From Tardiphaga sp. (lineage in GTDB: Bacteria; Pseudomonadota; Alphaproteobacteria; Rhizobiales; Xanthobacteraceae): a DNA stretch of 64,000 nt. Each line of letters starts with the position of its first letter. Positions within the stretch are counted from its first letter, which is position 1. This document shows, in pieces, positions 45,246 to 54,885 of this stretch. A program made the position numbers and the translations under genes. Location of the stretch: positions 62,001 to 126,000 of the forward strand of contig JASBVG010000015.1 of the NCBI GenBank assembly GCA_030147505.1, in the 5' to 3' direction. The notes under the pieces are model-generated. The model worked only from the letters and a program-made list of their open reading frames with translations, was not told where the DNA came from and did no database searches.

Positions 45246-45644
45246 ATGATCGCCCCGTCCCTGCTGCTCCGCCGCGCCATCCAGATCGACGCCGTCGTCA
45301 GCGGCGCCATGGCCCTGCTGCTGACTTTTGCCGCCGGCACACTAGCGCCACTTCTGCAATTGCCCGAGGCACTGCTGCTGGAATCCGGCCTTTTCCTGAT
45401 CGCCTATATGGCCCTGATCGGCTGGCTCGGCTTGCGCGCCACCATGCCGAGGCTGCTGGTGCTCGCAGTCATCATCGGCAATGCCGCCTGGACGCTCGGC
45501 AGCATCGGCCTGCTGTTCTCGGGTGCAGTGAGCCCGAATCTGCTCGGCCAAATCTTCGTCGCCGCGCAGGCGATCGCCGTGGGCGTGTTCGCGGAATTGC
45601 AGTTTGTGGGATTGCGCAAGAGCAGTACAGCCCGAATGGCGTGA
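45246..45644 (+). CDS. four-helix membrane protein
   Basis: The 132-residue protein has four predicted helices: AVVSGAMALLLTFAAGTLAP, ESGLFLIAYMALIGWLGL, LLVLAVIIGNAAWTLGSIGLLFSG and IFVAAQAIAVGVFAELQFVGL. It is divergent from the XRE regulator, with 116 bases between them, and is therefore a likely target. GAGGAGAA precedes ATG 45246. I recognise it only as a small integral membrane protein of the kind often found beside such regulators. Confidence 0.75.
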   Translation: MIAPSLLLRRAIQIDAVVSGAMALLLTFAAGTLAPLLQLPEALLLESGLFLIAYMALIGWLGLRATMPRLLVLAVIIGNAAWTLGSIGLLFSGAVSPNLLGQIFVAAQAIAVGVFAELQFVGLRKSSTARMA

Positions 45645-45668
45645 GCCCGACACATCGATCTATCGCTT

Positions 45669-45692
45669 CCTCTCCCCGCTTGCGGGGAGAGG
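45669..45692. terminator. perfect 11-bp stem-loop between convergent genes
   Basis: CCTCTCCCCGC (45669-45679) and GCGGGGAGAGG (45682-45692) are separated by TT. It sits between genes ending at 45644 (+) and 45708 (-). The same hairpin is scattered through rhizobial genomes; here it can serve as a two-way terminator, although no long T-tract is present. Confidence 0.65.
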
Positions 45693-45707
45693 TGAAAGAA
45701 GAGCGCG

Positions 45708-46376
45708 TTACGCCTTATTCTTCCTGGCTTTGCTCATCCTTGACGTCTGACCGACAGCCTTGGCCTTCTTCCCGACCTTCGCCTTTGCTGTCTTTGCCTT
45801 GCCAGCAACCTTCGCGGTCTTTTTCAACGGCTTCCTGGCGTCGGCCTTTCTCGCCTTCACCTTGTCCTTCTTGCGCCTGGCCTTCTCAGCCTGCTTGGCT
45901 TCCTTGCGTTCGGCCTTTTCCTTGGCCTTCGCCTTTTCCGCGCGGAGCTTGGCGCGCTTCTTCTTGCGCTTGGCTTCGCAGCCCTCGCATTTGCAGCCGA
46001 TCGGCTTCAGATATTCTTTGAAATATTCCGTGCCGTAGTCGTAATTGATCTCCTCGCCCGGCTCGATCTTCTTGATGGAGCGGATGATGATTTTCTTCTT
46101 CGCCGGATTGACGTCAGACTCGGCGTTCGGCTTGCAGGAATGATTGATATAGCGCGCGACGTTCTTGCGGATCGAACCATCCACGGTCCAGCGCTTGCTG
46201 ATCTGGAACAGGTACTTGTTCTCGATCGCATCGTGCTTCTCGTTCTTCGAATCGAGCAGCGGACCGAAATAGCGGATGATCTTCACGCCCTTCTTGATCG
46301 GCTGGGTGGCGAACAGGCCGAGACCTGTCTTGGAGCGGCCGATGCGATAGGGCTTGGTGACGGTGGAGACTGGCAT
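45708..46376 (-). CDS. SET-domain lysine methyltransferase with basic histone-H1-like tail
   Basis: The 222-residue protein has a compact SET domain: the N-terminal GLGLFATQPIKKG, the pseudo-knot NHSCKPN (residues 79-85), the catalytic GEEINYDYGTEY and a post-SET CKCEGC (129-134) that binds zinc with the Cys in NHSC. From about residue 135 it becomes a Lys/Ala/Arg-rich tail (KAKEKAERKEAKQAEKAR, KTAKVAGKAKTAKAKVGKK) like histone H1 or bacterial AlgP/HC1 proteins. The tail may bind nucleic acid. ATG 46376 follows from the SET start. Confidence 0.88.
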   Translation of the reverse strand: MPVSTVTKPYRIGRSKTGLGLFATQPIKKGVKIIRYFGPLLDSKNEKHDAIENKYLFQISKRWTVDGSIRKNVARYINHSCKPNAESDVNPAKKKIIIRSIKKIEPGEEINYDYGTEYFKEYLKPIGCKCEGCEAKRKKKRAKLRAEKAKAKEKAERKEAKQAEKARRKKDKVKARKADARKPLKKTAKVAGKAKTAKAKVGKKAKAVGQTSRMSKARKNKA

Positions 46377-46521
46377 GAGGCGGGAACTGGCACGACTGAA
46401 GGAATGATTTTGTCTTCTAGATCGATTCCGCTCCAGGTGCCAGCGGCGCGCCAGCCACAGGCTGCGCATATTCGCGGCGTCATGCGCGATCGACGCGCAT
46501 CGGCAACAGAGTTTCCAGCCG

Positions 46522-47244
46522 TTATTGCGGCGGCGGCACGCTGATCTTCAACATTTCCACGAACAGCACTTCCGCATCAGGCCTGCCGGGCAGACGATCG
46601 AGCATGTAGTCAAGCCGTCCGGCCAGCACGAGCATGGCGAATCCATGCGCCAGCGACCAGGTGCGCGCGATCTGTGCCGCCTGCTGCATCGACAAGGCAT
46701 CGGTCGCGACATCGCCGGAATGGACGATGCCGACCACCTGGGCGAGGCTCGCAAAGGAGATGTTGCTCGCTTCCTTCAGCGCCGGACGGTTCATGTCGAG
46801 CCGTTCGGTGCGAAACATCAGCTGATACATGCCGGGCTGCGCGCGCGCATAAGCGAGATAGGCGCGAGCGCGGGCCAGCGAGCGCTCGATCGGCGTCGCA
46901 CCGGTGGCGCTGGCAGCGTTCAGAGTCGCGTTGAAATTGCGGAAGCCAACCGCGGCGAGTTCGCTGAGCAGGCCCGTCAGATCGCCGAAGTGATGGGTCG
47001 GTGCGGCATGCGAAACACCGGCTTCGCGGGCGACTGCGCGAAGTGTCAGCCCGGGCAGCGCATCCCGCTCCAAAACGGTTTGCGCGGCTTTCAGCAACGC
47101 AACCTGTAAGTCCCCGTGATGATAGGGAGATTCCGCCGCGGACGGCTTCTTCGCCGATTTTTCGCCGTGCGGTTTCGCGGCGGCAGACTTGCGGCGAAGT
47201 TGCGGCGGCCTCCGGGGGGCCTTGATACGAAGCGTCTTTGCCAT
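46522..47244 (-). CDS. TetR/AcrR-family transcriptional regulator
   Basis: The 240-residue protein has a basic N-terminal arm, then a TetR helix-turn-helix (YHHGDLQVALLKAAQTVLE...LTLRAVAREAGVSHAAPTHHFGD) and an all-helical ligand domain with the C-terminal WHG-type fold (ARTWSLAHGFAMLVLAGRLD). ATG 47244 is used; a GTG six bases upstream is possible. It is divergent from the membrane operon at 47363, and two matching 19-bp palindromes lie between them. Confidence 0.92.
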   Translation of the reverse strand: MAKTLRIKAPRRPPQLRRKSAAAKPHGEKSAKKPSAAESPYHHGDLQVALLKAAQTVLERDALPGLTLRAVAREAGVSHAAPTHHFGDLTGLLSELAAVGFRNFNATLNAASATGATPIERSLARARAYLAYARAQPGMYQLMFRTERLDMNRPALKEASNISFASLAQVVGIVHSGDVATDALSMQQAAQIARTWSLAHGFAMLVLAGRLDYMLDRLPGRPDAEVLFVEMLKISVPPPQ

Positions 47245-47262
47245 GACCACTTATAGGCCGCC

Positions 47263-47281
47263 ATTTTGACAGTGTAAAGAT
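47263..47281. promoter_or_regulatory. TetR operator, imperfect copy
   Basis: ATTTTGACAGTGTAAAGAT matches the perfect 19-bp operator at 47317 in 15 of 19 positions. It lies 19 bases from the tetR start, suited to autoregulation. Confidence 0.6.
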
Positions 47282-47316
47282 TTCGCTTGACGCCTCGGCA
47301 TGACAGGACTAAACGC

Positions 47317-47335
47317 ATCTTTACATCGTAAAGAT
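47317..47335. promoter_or_regulatory. TetR operator, perfect copy
   Basis: ATCTTTAC-ATC-GTAAAGAT is a perfect 8-bp inverted repeat with a three-base centre. Its centre is 54 bp from that of the imperfect copy and it ends 27 bases before the membrane gene start at 47363. Confidence 0.7.
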
Positions 47336-47362
47336 AACCGGCAACGCCAATCGGAAAAACGT

Positions 47363-47935
47363 ATGGCCGCCTTTCTCATCCTTGCTCCGTTCGGCACCTT
47401 CGCCCTGCTCATGCTGGTCGCCTCCGCGACCATGAGCCTGTTCGCGGCCGCAGCGCTGGCGCTCGGTATCGTCATCTGGGATGTCGCCCGCGGCGGCTCG
47501 GTGAAGATGCTCGCGGCCGGCTCCGTGCTGCTGTTCGCCGCCATCGGCTGCTACGTCACGCTGATCGACGGCAACTGGAGCCGCACCGCCCTGCACCTGG
47601 CGGTCGATCTCGGCGTGCTGGCGATCGCACTGCTCTCGCTCGCGATCCGTGCGCCATTCACGCTGCAATATGCCCGCGAGCAGGTGGATATCGAGACCAC
47701 GAAACTGCCCGGCTTTCTTGCAGCAAATTACGTAATCACCTGGGCCTGGACCTTCGCCTTCGTGGCGATGCTACTGGCGGACATGCTGGTGATCTTCGTG
47801 CCGGGCATTCCGCTCTGGATCGGCTTCGCCATTGCCTTCGCCGCCCGCAACGCGGCGCTCTACTTCACGAAATGGTACCCGCAATATCGGCGCGGGAAAG
47901 AAGCCACCGCAAAACTCTCCGGAGACCTGCGATGA
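47363..47935 (+). CDS. integral membrane protein of the TetR-controlled operon
   Basis: The 190-residue protein has about six helices, including FLILAPFGTFALLMLVASATMSLFAAAALALG and ANYVITWAWTFAFVAMLLADMLVIFVP. The region AREQVDIETTKLPGFLAANYVITWAWT is well patterned. The frame is open before 47363, but this ATG with GGAAA upstream and a hydrophobic start fits best. Its stop overlaps the next start (ATGA at 47932). The function is unknown. Confidence 0.75.
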   Translation: MAAFLILAPFGTFALLMLVASATMSLFAAAALALGIVIWDVARGGSVKMLAAGSVLLFAAIGCYVTLIDGNWSRTALHLAVDLGVLAIALLSLAIRAPFTLQYAREQVDIETTKLPGFLAANYVITWAWTFAFVAMLLADMLVIFVPGIPLWIGFAIAFAARNAALYFTKWYPQYRRGKEATAKLSGDLR

Positions 47936-48489
47936 AGGACGTGTTCGCCAAGCTCGGCCAGGACTTCTTCTCGACCATCCTTTTCCTGGTGCTCTATCTG
48001 ATCACCGGCGATGTCGTGCTGGCGACCTGCGTCGCCATCGCCGGCGCCATCGCACAATTCATCCGTGCGCGCATCAAGGGCGAGAGGCTCGATGTGATGA
48101 CCTATGCCAGCTGCGCACTGGTGATCGTGCTCGGCGGCGCGACCCTGCTCACCAACGACCCCCGCTTCGTGCTGGCAAAGCCGAGCATCGGCCATTTCGC
48201 CATCGGCGCCATCATGCTGCGCAAGGGCTGGATGCTGCGCTACCTGCCGCCCATCGTCAGCGAGACGATCCCGGATTATGTGATGATGGCCGGCTACGCC
48301 TGGGCGACACTGATGTTCGCGCTCGGCGCCGGCACTATCGGCGCGGCGCTCAGCGGCGACATGAAGCTCTGGGCGTTCTATGTTTCGGTGGTGCTGGTCG
48401 GCGCCAAAGTGGCAGCCTTTGCCATCCAGTATGTCGTCTTCCGTGTTCTCGTCGGCCGGCGCCTGCGCGCCGCAGCCGCGGCATCGTAA
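47932..48489 (+). CDS. septation protein A / YciB (IspZ)-like membrane protein
   Basis: The 185-residue protein has about five helices and the YciB/IspZ signatures LVIVLGGATLLTNDPRFVLAKPSIGHFAIGAIML and ISGDM-like SGDMKLWAFYVSVVLVG. In Escherichia coli, YciB interacts with division and cell-wall proteins. Here it is not near trp or ftsY but in a TetR-controlled pair, so it may be a paralogue with another role. It is translationally coupled to the upstream gene. Confidence 0.82.
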   Translation: MKDVFAKLGQDFFSTILFLVLYLITGDVVLATCVAIAGAIAQFIRARIKGERLDVMTYASCALVIVLGGATLLTNDPRFVLAKPSIGHFAIGAIMLRKGWMLRYLPPIVSETIPDYVMMAGYAWATLMFALGAGTIGAALSGDMKLWAFYVSVVLVGAKVAAFAIQYVVFRVLVGRRLRAAAAAS

Positions 48490-48495
48490 CGATCG

Positions 48496-48588
48496 TCAGA
48501 GATACTGGTAGAACATCACGCCATTGATGGCGCTGGCTGCAGCGAGCAGCGCCACCACGGTCATATTCATCTTCAGAGCATCAATCAT
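48496..48588 (-). CDS. 30-residue single-helix membrane microprotein
   Basis: The reading frame ATG 48588 to TGA 48496 encodes MIDALKMNMTVVALLAAASA followed by INGVMFYQYL. It has a short polar start, one hydrophobic helix and a Tyr-rich end, the usual shape of membrane microproteins. GAGGCGGGG lies just before the ATG. It converges on the YciB-like gene with six bases between stops. The coding evidence is architecture only. Confidence 0.5.
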   Translation of the reverse strand: MIDALKMNMTVVALLAAASAINGVMFYQYL

Positions 48589-48782
48589 GGCCCCGCCTCG
48601 AATCTGGGATCAGTTCCGATTGCCATTGGACCAGGACTCCGCGAGTCGTCACCGCTTTTCTTTTTGCTGCGACGGCTTGCGAGTTCGGGCAGAATCGAGT
48701 CTCGCGAAATTGTAGTTAATCGACCGTTCTACTGAATCCCTGAGTCGCATTTTGTCGAGTCCGATTCGGTGTAGCGAATCGA

Positions 48783-49457
48783 TCAGAACCAGATCTGCAT
48801 TGGCAGACCAAAGGAGTCTCGGAGCGCGTCGCCACCCGGCAGGCATCCGCCGAGATCGCGTGCGGCCAGAGCGACGGCGCAGGCATCGAGGATGTCGTCA
48901 CGCTTGGCACCAGTGCCCCTACGCCGGGCGGTGAGCCAATCATCGAGTTCGACGAAGCCGTGCGCAATAAGAAGGGCGCGACGGAGAGCAAGCCCCTGCT
49001 CCGTATGTTTCGAGGGCAGCGGACTGCCAGCATTCATACGAAGAAAGACCAGTTCGGGATGCGCCTCGTGAAGATCGGGCTGTCGGTGCGTCCGGACGAA
49101 TGCATCGACCTCCATGATCTTCGCACCGATATGCCAGAGCTGCAGCGATATCCGCGTCTGGCCGCGCCGCAACGCCTCCTCATTGGCACTGGCGGGAGTA
49201 CTGAATCCCTCCCACAGCCAGCGTCGTACACCGGAGAAAACGCGTGAACCGTGCGGCTTGAGCTTCGCGCGCGCCAGACGATCGCAGAGGCGGTCACCAT
49301 CGTCGGTCATGCCGATGGGAATATCGATGGCCGCGCGGTCGAAACGCTGCGACGCAAGCCAGGAGATGTCAGGCGCAAAAGCGATGCTGCGACGATCGCC
49401 ATTAATGGTGACGGCGACCCAACCCTGGCGAAACCCGTCGAGGCCGATGGCGATCAT
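48783..49457 (-). CDS. DUF429 domain protein (predicted nuclease fold)
   Basis: The 224-residue protein begins IAIGLDGFRQGWVAV and has AAIDIPIGM, SRVFSGVRRWLWEGF, EAHPELVFLRMNAG and KRDDILDACAVALAA, the pattern of DUF429. Acidic residues after each strand (D7, D45 region, E of HPELVF, DD near the end) resemble an RNase H-like metal site. It starts five bases after rmuC, so the two are co-transcribed, hinting at a role in DNA processing. Confidence 0.88.
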   Translation of the reverse strand: MIAIGLDGFRQGWVAVTINGDRRSIAFAPDISWLASQRFDRAAIDIPIGMTDDGDRLCDRLARAKLKPHGSRVFSGVRRWLWEGFSTPASANEEALRRGQTRISLQLWHIGAKIMEVDAFVRTHRQPDLHEAHPELVFLRMNAGSPLPSKHTEQGLALRRALLIAHGFVELDDWLTARRRGTGAKRDDILDACAVALAARDLGGCLPGGDALRDSFGLPMQIWF

Positions 49458-49462
49458 GTCGA

Positions 49463-51136
49463 TCAGTCCGGCGACGGTGCGTCTTCTTCCAGCAACGCAT
49501 CGCGCGCTGCGCCGCCGATGGCCTTGATCAGATCGTCCTCGCCGTCATCGGGCAGCGTTTCATTGAGCCCCAGCATCCGCGCCGCGCTGCCATCGTCCGG
49601 CATGATGGCGATATCGCGCAGCGCGCGGTCCATCAGGCGCGAACGCTTGTCGAGTTCGGCGACCGATCCCACCGCCGTGTTGAGCTGGCGGGCGACCTTG
49701 CCCACGGTGTCGTTGTAGCGCTTGAATTCGGTGCGGACGGCGCTGAGGATCTTCCAGACATCGCCGGAGCGCTCGGCGATCACCATGGATCGGTGATTGA
49801 CCTGGAAGGCGTGCAGGATGGCGGCGAAGGTCGTCGGCCCCGCCAGCATCACATTGCATTCGCGCTGGACGTGATCGAACAGGCCGGGAATGCGCAGCAC
49901 CTCGGCGAACAGGCTTTCCGTCGGCAGGAACAGGATGGCGCGCTCGGTGGTGCGCGGCGGGTTGATATACTTCTTCGCGATGTCCTTGGCGAAGGCCTTG
50001 ATGCGGTTTTCGAGCTGCTTGCGGAAATGCGCGGCCAATTCGACGTCATTGGCCTCCAGCGCTTCGAGCATGTGCTCGTGATCCTCGCGCGGAAATTTTG
50101 CGTCCACCGGCAGCAGCATCTCGTCGCCATCGATCATTGGCAGGCGGATCGCATATTCGACGCGCTCGGCCGAATTCGGCTTGATCTGCGCGTCCTTCAC
50201 ATATTGCGTCGGCGACAGGAAATCCTGCAACAGCATCGCGAGCTGCACTTCGCCGAAGGTGCCGCGCAGCTTGGGATTGGTGAGCACGTTCTTCAGATCG
50301 CCGACATGGGTGGAGATGCTGCGCATCTCGCCGAACACCTCATAGGCCTTGTTGAGCTGCTCGACGACGCGGCCGAAATTCTCGTTGAGCCGCGCTTCCA
50401 GCGTGGTCTGCAGCTTTTCATCGACGGTGGTGCGGACTTTCTCCAGCTCCGCGGCATTTTCCGTGCGGAGCTGATCGAGCCGGCCTTCCACCGTCTGGCG
50501 CAGTTGTTCGCCGCTTTGACCCTGGGTGCGGATCAGCTCGTCGATCGCAAGCTTCGTCGCGTCGAGGCGTTCCTTCTGGTGATTGCTGATCTCACCGAGC
50601 GTTTCCGAGACGCCCTGACGCATGCGCTGGAAGCTGCCGCTGAGTTCTTCGCGCAGGTTGCGCGCGGCTTCCGACTGCGTGACACCGGACTGATCGAGCT
50701 TGCGCTCGACAATGCCACGCAATCCCTCACTCGCGGCCACAGCACCCTGCTCCATGCGGCCGATATCGGCATTCAGCTTGGTGCCGATATCGTTGATGCG
50801 CGTTTCCGTGGTCTTGTTCGAGCTTTCGAGGCGCTGACCGAAGCTATCCACCTGCCGGAGCAGCTGCTCGGAGAGTTTCAGCATCATGGTGGCGGCGGCG
50901 CCCTGCTGCTGGTTGATGGTCTGCAACAGCTCTTGCCGTACGGCGCGGATCTCCGCATCGGAGGCCGCGCGGATGGCATCGCCCTCGAAGCGCAGAAGTT
51001 CGCTGACCTCGGCACGCTCCAGCGCCAGCGGACGGCGCGCGACCATGATGACAGCGACGATCGCAAACAGCGCTGCGATGAAGGCCAGCGCCAGCGTGGC
51101 AATCGGGAAATAGGGAGCGAATTCGGTCACGGACAT
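49463..51136 (-). CDS. rmuC: DNA recombination protein RmuC
   Basis: The 557-residue protein has one N-terminal membrane helix (FPIATLALAFIAALFAIVAVIMV). A long coiled coil follows to about residue 270. The RmuC domain comes after it, with GDLKNVLTNPKLRGTFGEVQLAMLLQDFL, LPVDAKFPREDHE and FLPTESLFAEVLRIPGLFD. RmuC limits recombination at inverted repeats and is predicted to be a nuclease. It is first in a two-gene unit with the DUF429 gene. Confidence 0.95.
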   Translation of the reverse strand: MSVTEFAPYFPIATLALAFIAALFAIVAVIMVARRPLALERAEVSELLRFEGDAIRAASDAEIRAVRQELLQTINQQQGAAATMMLKLSEQLLRQVDSFGQRLESSNKTTETRINDIGTKLNADIGRMEQGAVAASEGLRGIVERKLDQSGVTQSEAARNLREELSGSFQRMRQGVSETLGEISNHQKERLDATKLAIDELIRTQGQSGEQLRQTVEGRLDQLRTENAAELEKVRTTVDEKLQTTLEARLNENFGRVVEQLNKAYEVFGEMRSISTHVGDLKNVLTNPKLRGTFGEVQLAMLLQDFLSPTQYVKDAQIKPNSAERVEYAIRLPMIDGDEMLLPVDAKFPREDHEHMLEALEANDVELAAHFRKQLENRIKAFAKDIAKKYINPPRTTERAILFLPTESLFAEVLRIPGLFDHVQRECNVMLAGPTTFAAILHAFQVNHRSMVIAERSGDVWKILSAVRTEFKRYNDTVGKVARQLNTAVGSVAELDKRSRLMDRALRDIAIMPDDGSAARMLGLNETLPDDGEDDLIKAIGGAARDALLEEDAPSPD

Positions 51137-51235
51137 CTCTCGCGTACTCTTTTTGTTCTAGCGAGAGTGAGGGAGCCCCGCAAGCCGTCGTAGCGGAGGA
51201 AAGTGGGGGTAACACGCGTTGATAAGATCACCGGC

Positions 51236-51355
51236 GTCCCGGACGCGCTGCAGCGTGAAACGCTGCTGCGCTGAGCCGGGACCGTTACAGACTCCGGCGT
51301 TTGGGACGGTCCCGGCTCTGCGAAGCAACGCTACGCGTTGCGTCGCGTCCGGGAC
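51236..51355. repeat. 120-bp interrupted palindrome downstream of fumarase
   Basis: GTCCCGGACGCG at the left pairs with CGCGTCCGGGAC at the right. Inside, GAGCCGGGACCGT pairs with ACGGTCCCGGCTC. The element ends eight bases from the fumarase stop and may stop or stabilise that transcript. It is a separate family from the GTCATTCCGGGG repeats. Confidence 0.75.
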
Positions 51356-51363
51356 ACAGGGCC

Positions 51364-53019
<1,656 letters not shown>

Positions 53020-53216
53020 GGGACGGGCCTCAAGGGACAGGAATTTGGAGCCCTTTTAAGAGGTTTCCGTCACATTTTGAAGAGTTCAAAAGAACATGGC
53101 GGTGCCCCGGATCGGGCCGATACCAGCTCCGTCCCTCCGCTTTTTCCTGCCTCTAACACCTTGCGTCATCGCGGTTTCTGACGTTTCACTGCGATCGGGA
53201 CTGAGGAGACATACGC

Positions 53217-53687
53217 ATGCCGATCGACCACCGCCGCGCCTACGCTCTCGCTGCCGCTCTGGTCTTGCTCGCTGCCTTCGCCTCGCCGGCCTATGCCGAT
53301 CGCTGCGACGATCTCGCCAGGCAGCTCAAGAGCCAGATCGATGGCCTCAGCATCGGGCGTACGGCGGCCAATGTGATCTATCTTTCGCATCCCGCGGCGA
53401 AGCAGTTGCGGCTCGGCTGCACCAGCCGCTCGGTGACCAACGAATTGTTCGCCCAGTCACCGACGCGCAAGCCGGCACCGGCTTTCACCGGTCTCGTCGC
53501 CAGCGCCGGGGCTATCGTTTTCACCATCCCCAAGCAGGACACACTGCGCGGCTCGCAACGCTGCCTCGGCCGCATGGGCTTGCTACGCGGCAACGACATC
53601 AAGATGAGGTTTCGCCGGCTCGACTTTCGCTGCACGCGCGACAAGACCACGGCGGCGATCTCCGTGTCGCGCGGCCGGAACGAATGA
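53217..53687 (+). CDS. exported hypothetical protein
   Basis: The 156-residue precursor has a signal peptide (AAALVLLAAFASPAYA-D). The mature part has four cysteines (DRCDDLARQL, RLGCTSRS, SQRCLGRMG, DFRCTRDK), enough for two disulfides, and conserved-looking segments IGRTAANVIYLSHPAAK and GLVASAGAIVFTI. Periplasmic location is expected. GAGGAG precedes ATG 53217. I do not recognise a named family. Confidence 0.75.
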   Translation: MPIDHRRAYALAAALVLLAAFASPAYADRCDDLARQLKSQIDGLSIGRTAANVIYLSHPAAKQLRLGCTSRSVTNELFAQSPTRKPAPAFTGLVASAGAIVFTIPKQDTLRGSQRCLGRMGLLRGNDIKMRFRRLDFRCTRDKTTAAISVSRGRNE

Positions 53688-53839
53688 ACCAGTCGCGACA
53701 ATTTTAACGGTTGCGCAAAAGGGTCGTTCACTAGCGCCGGCCTTTACCGGCGATCGCTTCAAATTGCAGGCAATGATTCATCACTCTTTGTGCACGCGCG
53801 CCCATGTTTCCTGAACGTATTGGGAAACAGGACATTGTC

Positions 53840-54010
53840 ATGAGTATTTCAAGCGTGACCAGCACGCCGCCGGCCGCACCGATCCAGCCCATCGAGGCGC
53901 GGACGCCGGAGCCGAAAAAGCCGGAAACCGCCGAGGAGCGCAATCCATCGCCGCCACCGCGCCCGCCGCTGCCGCCGGGTCAGGGCACGCGGATCGATCA
54001 GTACGTTTGA
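53840..54010 (+). CDS. 56-residue proline-rich protein
   Basis: The product begins MSISSVTSTPPAAPIQPIEA and is dominated by Pro and Glu (PEPKKPETAEERNPSPPPRPPLPPG), ending GTRIDQYV. It is probably disordered. AGGA eight bases upstream supports ATG 53840; an upstream in-frame ATG at 53804 is possible. Similar short Pro-rich ORFs exist in Bradyrhizobium relatives, but I can name no function. Confidence 0.55.
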   Translation: MSISSVTSTPPAAPIQPIEARTPEPKKPETAEERNPSPPPRPPLPPGQGTRIDQYV

Positions 54011-54046
54011 GCAGATGCAGGGTGGGCAAGGCCCGGCGTGCTCACC

Positions 54047-54754
54047 TTACTTGTCCAGCGCCTTGTAGCGCCGGAAGATGCCTTCCTCATTGAATGGAAT
54101 GCGGCGATCGCTGGCGAGATAGGCCTTGATGTTCGGCCGCTCCGCCACGCGGTCGCGCAGATCGACGAGCGTCGGTATCTCGCGCTCGAATGCCTTCATG
54201 CGTTTCGGAAACGCGTAGCGCAGGCCCTCGACGATCTGGAATAGCGAGAGATCGACATAGGTCAGTTTGCGCCCGGTGATATAGGCGGCGCCGCTCGCCT
54301 TCAGCAGCCGCTCGAAATAGCCGAGAAATTTCGGCACCCGCTCCTTCCAGAACTCCGCCGTGCGCTGTTTCGCGGGTCCTTTCTGGTCTTCGTAGTAGAG
54401 CGACGTCCCGATCGGATGGTGGGTGTCGTGCACCTCCATCACAAAATCCGCGATGGTCAGTTGCAGATCGTTGAGCTTCAGCCGCCCCGCTTCACTCTTC
54501 GGTGCGAGGCCATGACGCGCGCCGAGGTAGAACAGGATGTTGGCGGTCTGGCCGATCATCAGCGTGCCGGCCTTGAGGAATGGCGGCGCGAAAGGCGGCA
54601 GCCCCCTCGATGCCTCAAGCATCTTCATCATCGGGCCCATGCTGGCCTTGCCGCGGGCGACGTCGATATAGTTCGCACCCGCCTCCTCCAGCGCGAGGCG
54701 GACATATTCGCCGCGCCCCTGGATCATCGGCCAGTAGTACAACTCGTAGCGCAT
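54047..54754 (-). CDS. glutathione S-transferase
   Basis: The 235-residue protein has an N-terminal thioredoxin-like domain (YELYYWPMIQGRGEYVRLALEEAG, with Tyr near the start as the candidate glutathione-activating residue) and a helical C-terminal domain (YITGRKLTYVDLSLFQIVEGL). GQTANILFYLG includes the glutathione-contacting Ser/Thr-like position. The overall pattern fits sigma/alpha-like GSTs. GAGG precedes ATG 54754. Confidence 0.88.
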   Translation of the reverse strand: MRYELYYWPMIQGRGEYVRLALEEAGANYIDVARGKASMGPMMKMLEASRGLPPFAPPFLKAGTLMIGQTANILFYLGARHGLAPKSEAGRLKLNDLQLTIADFVMEVHDTHHPIGTSLYYEDQKGPAKQRTAEFWKERVPKFLGYFERLLKASGAAYITGRKLTYVDLSLFQIVEGLRYAFPKRMKAFEREIPTLVDLRDRVAERPNIKAYLASDRRIPFNEEGIFRRYKALDK

Positions 54755-54828
54755 GCCGGAACCTCGTCGAAGATGCAGAGCAGAGGTAACAGACCACGCG
54801 CCAGTTGGTTCGTATAGCGTCTGCCAAG

Positions 54829-54860
54829 CAAAAGCGCCGCGGGTTGCCCCGCGGCGCTTG
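54829..54860 (-). terminator. intrinsic terminator of the Tim44-domain gene
   Basis: AAGCGCCGCGGG (54832-54843) pairs with CCCGCGGCGCTT (54848-54859). Read on the minus strand the stem ends in GCGCTTTTGCTTGG, a short T-rich tail, 26 bases after the gene's stop at 54886. Confidence 0.8.
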
Positions 54861-54885
54861 CATCGTTCTCGATCTGGCGGCGGTG

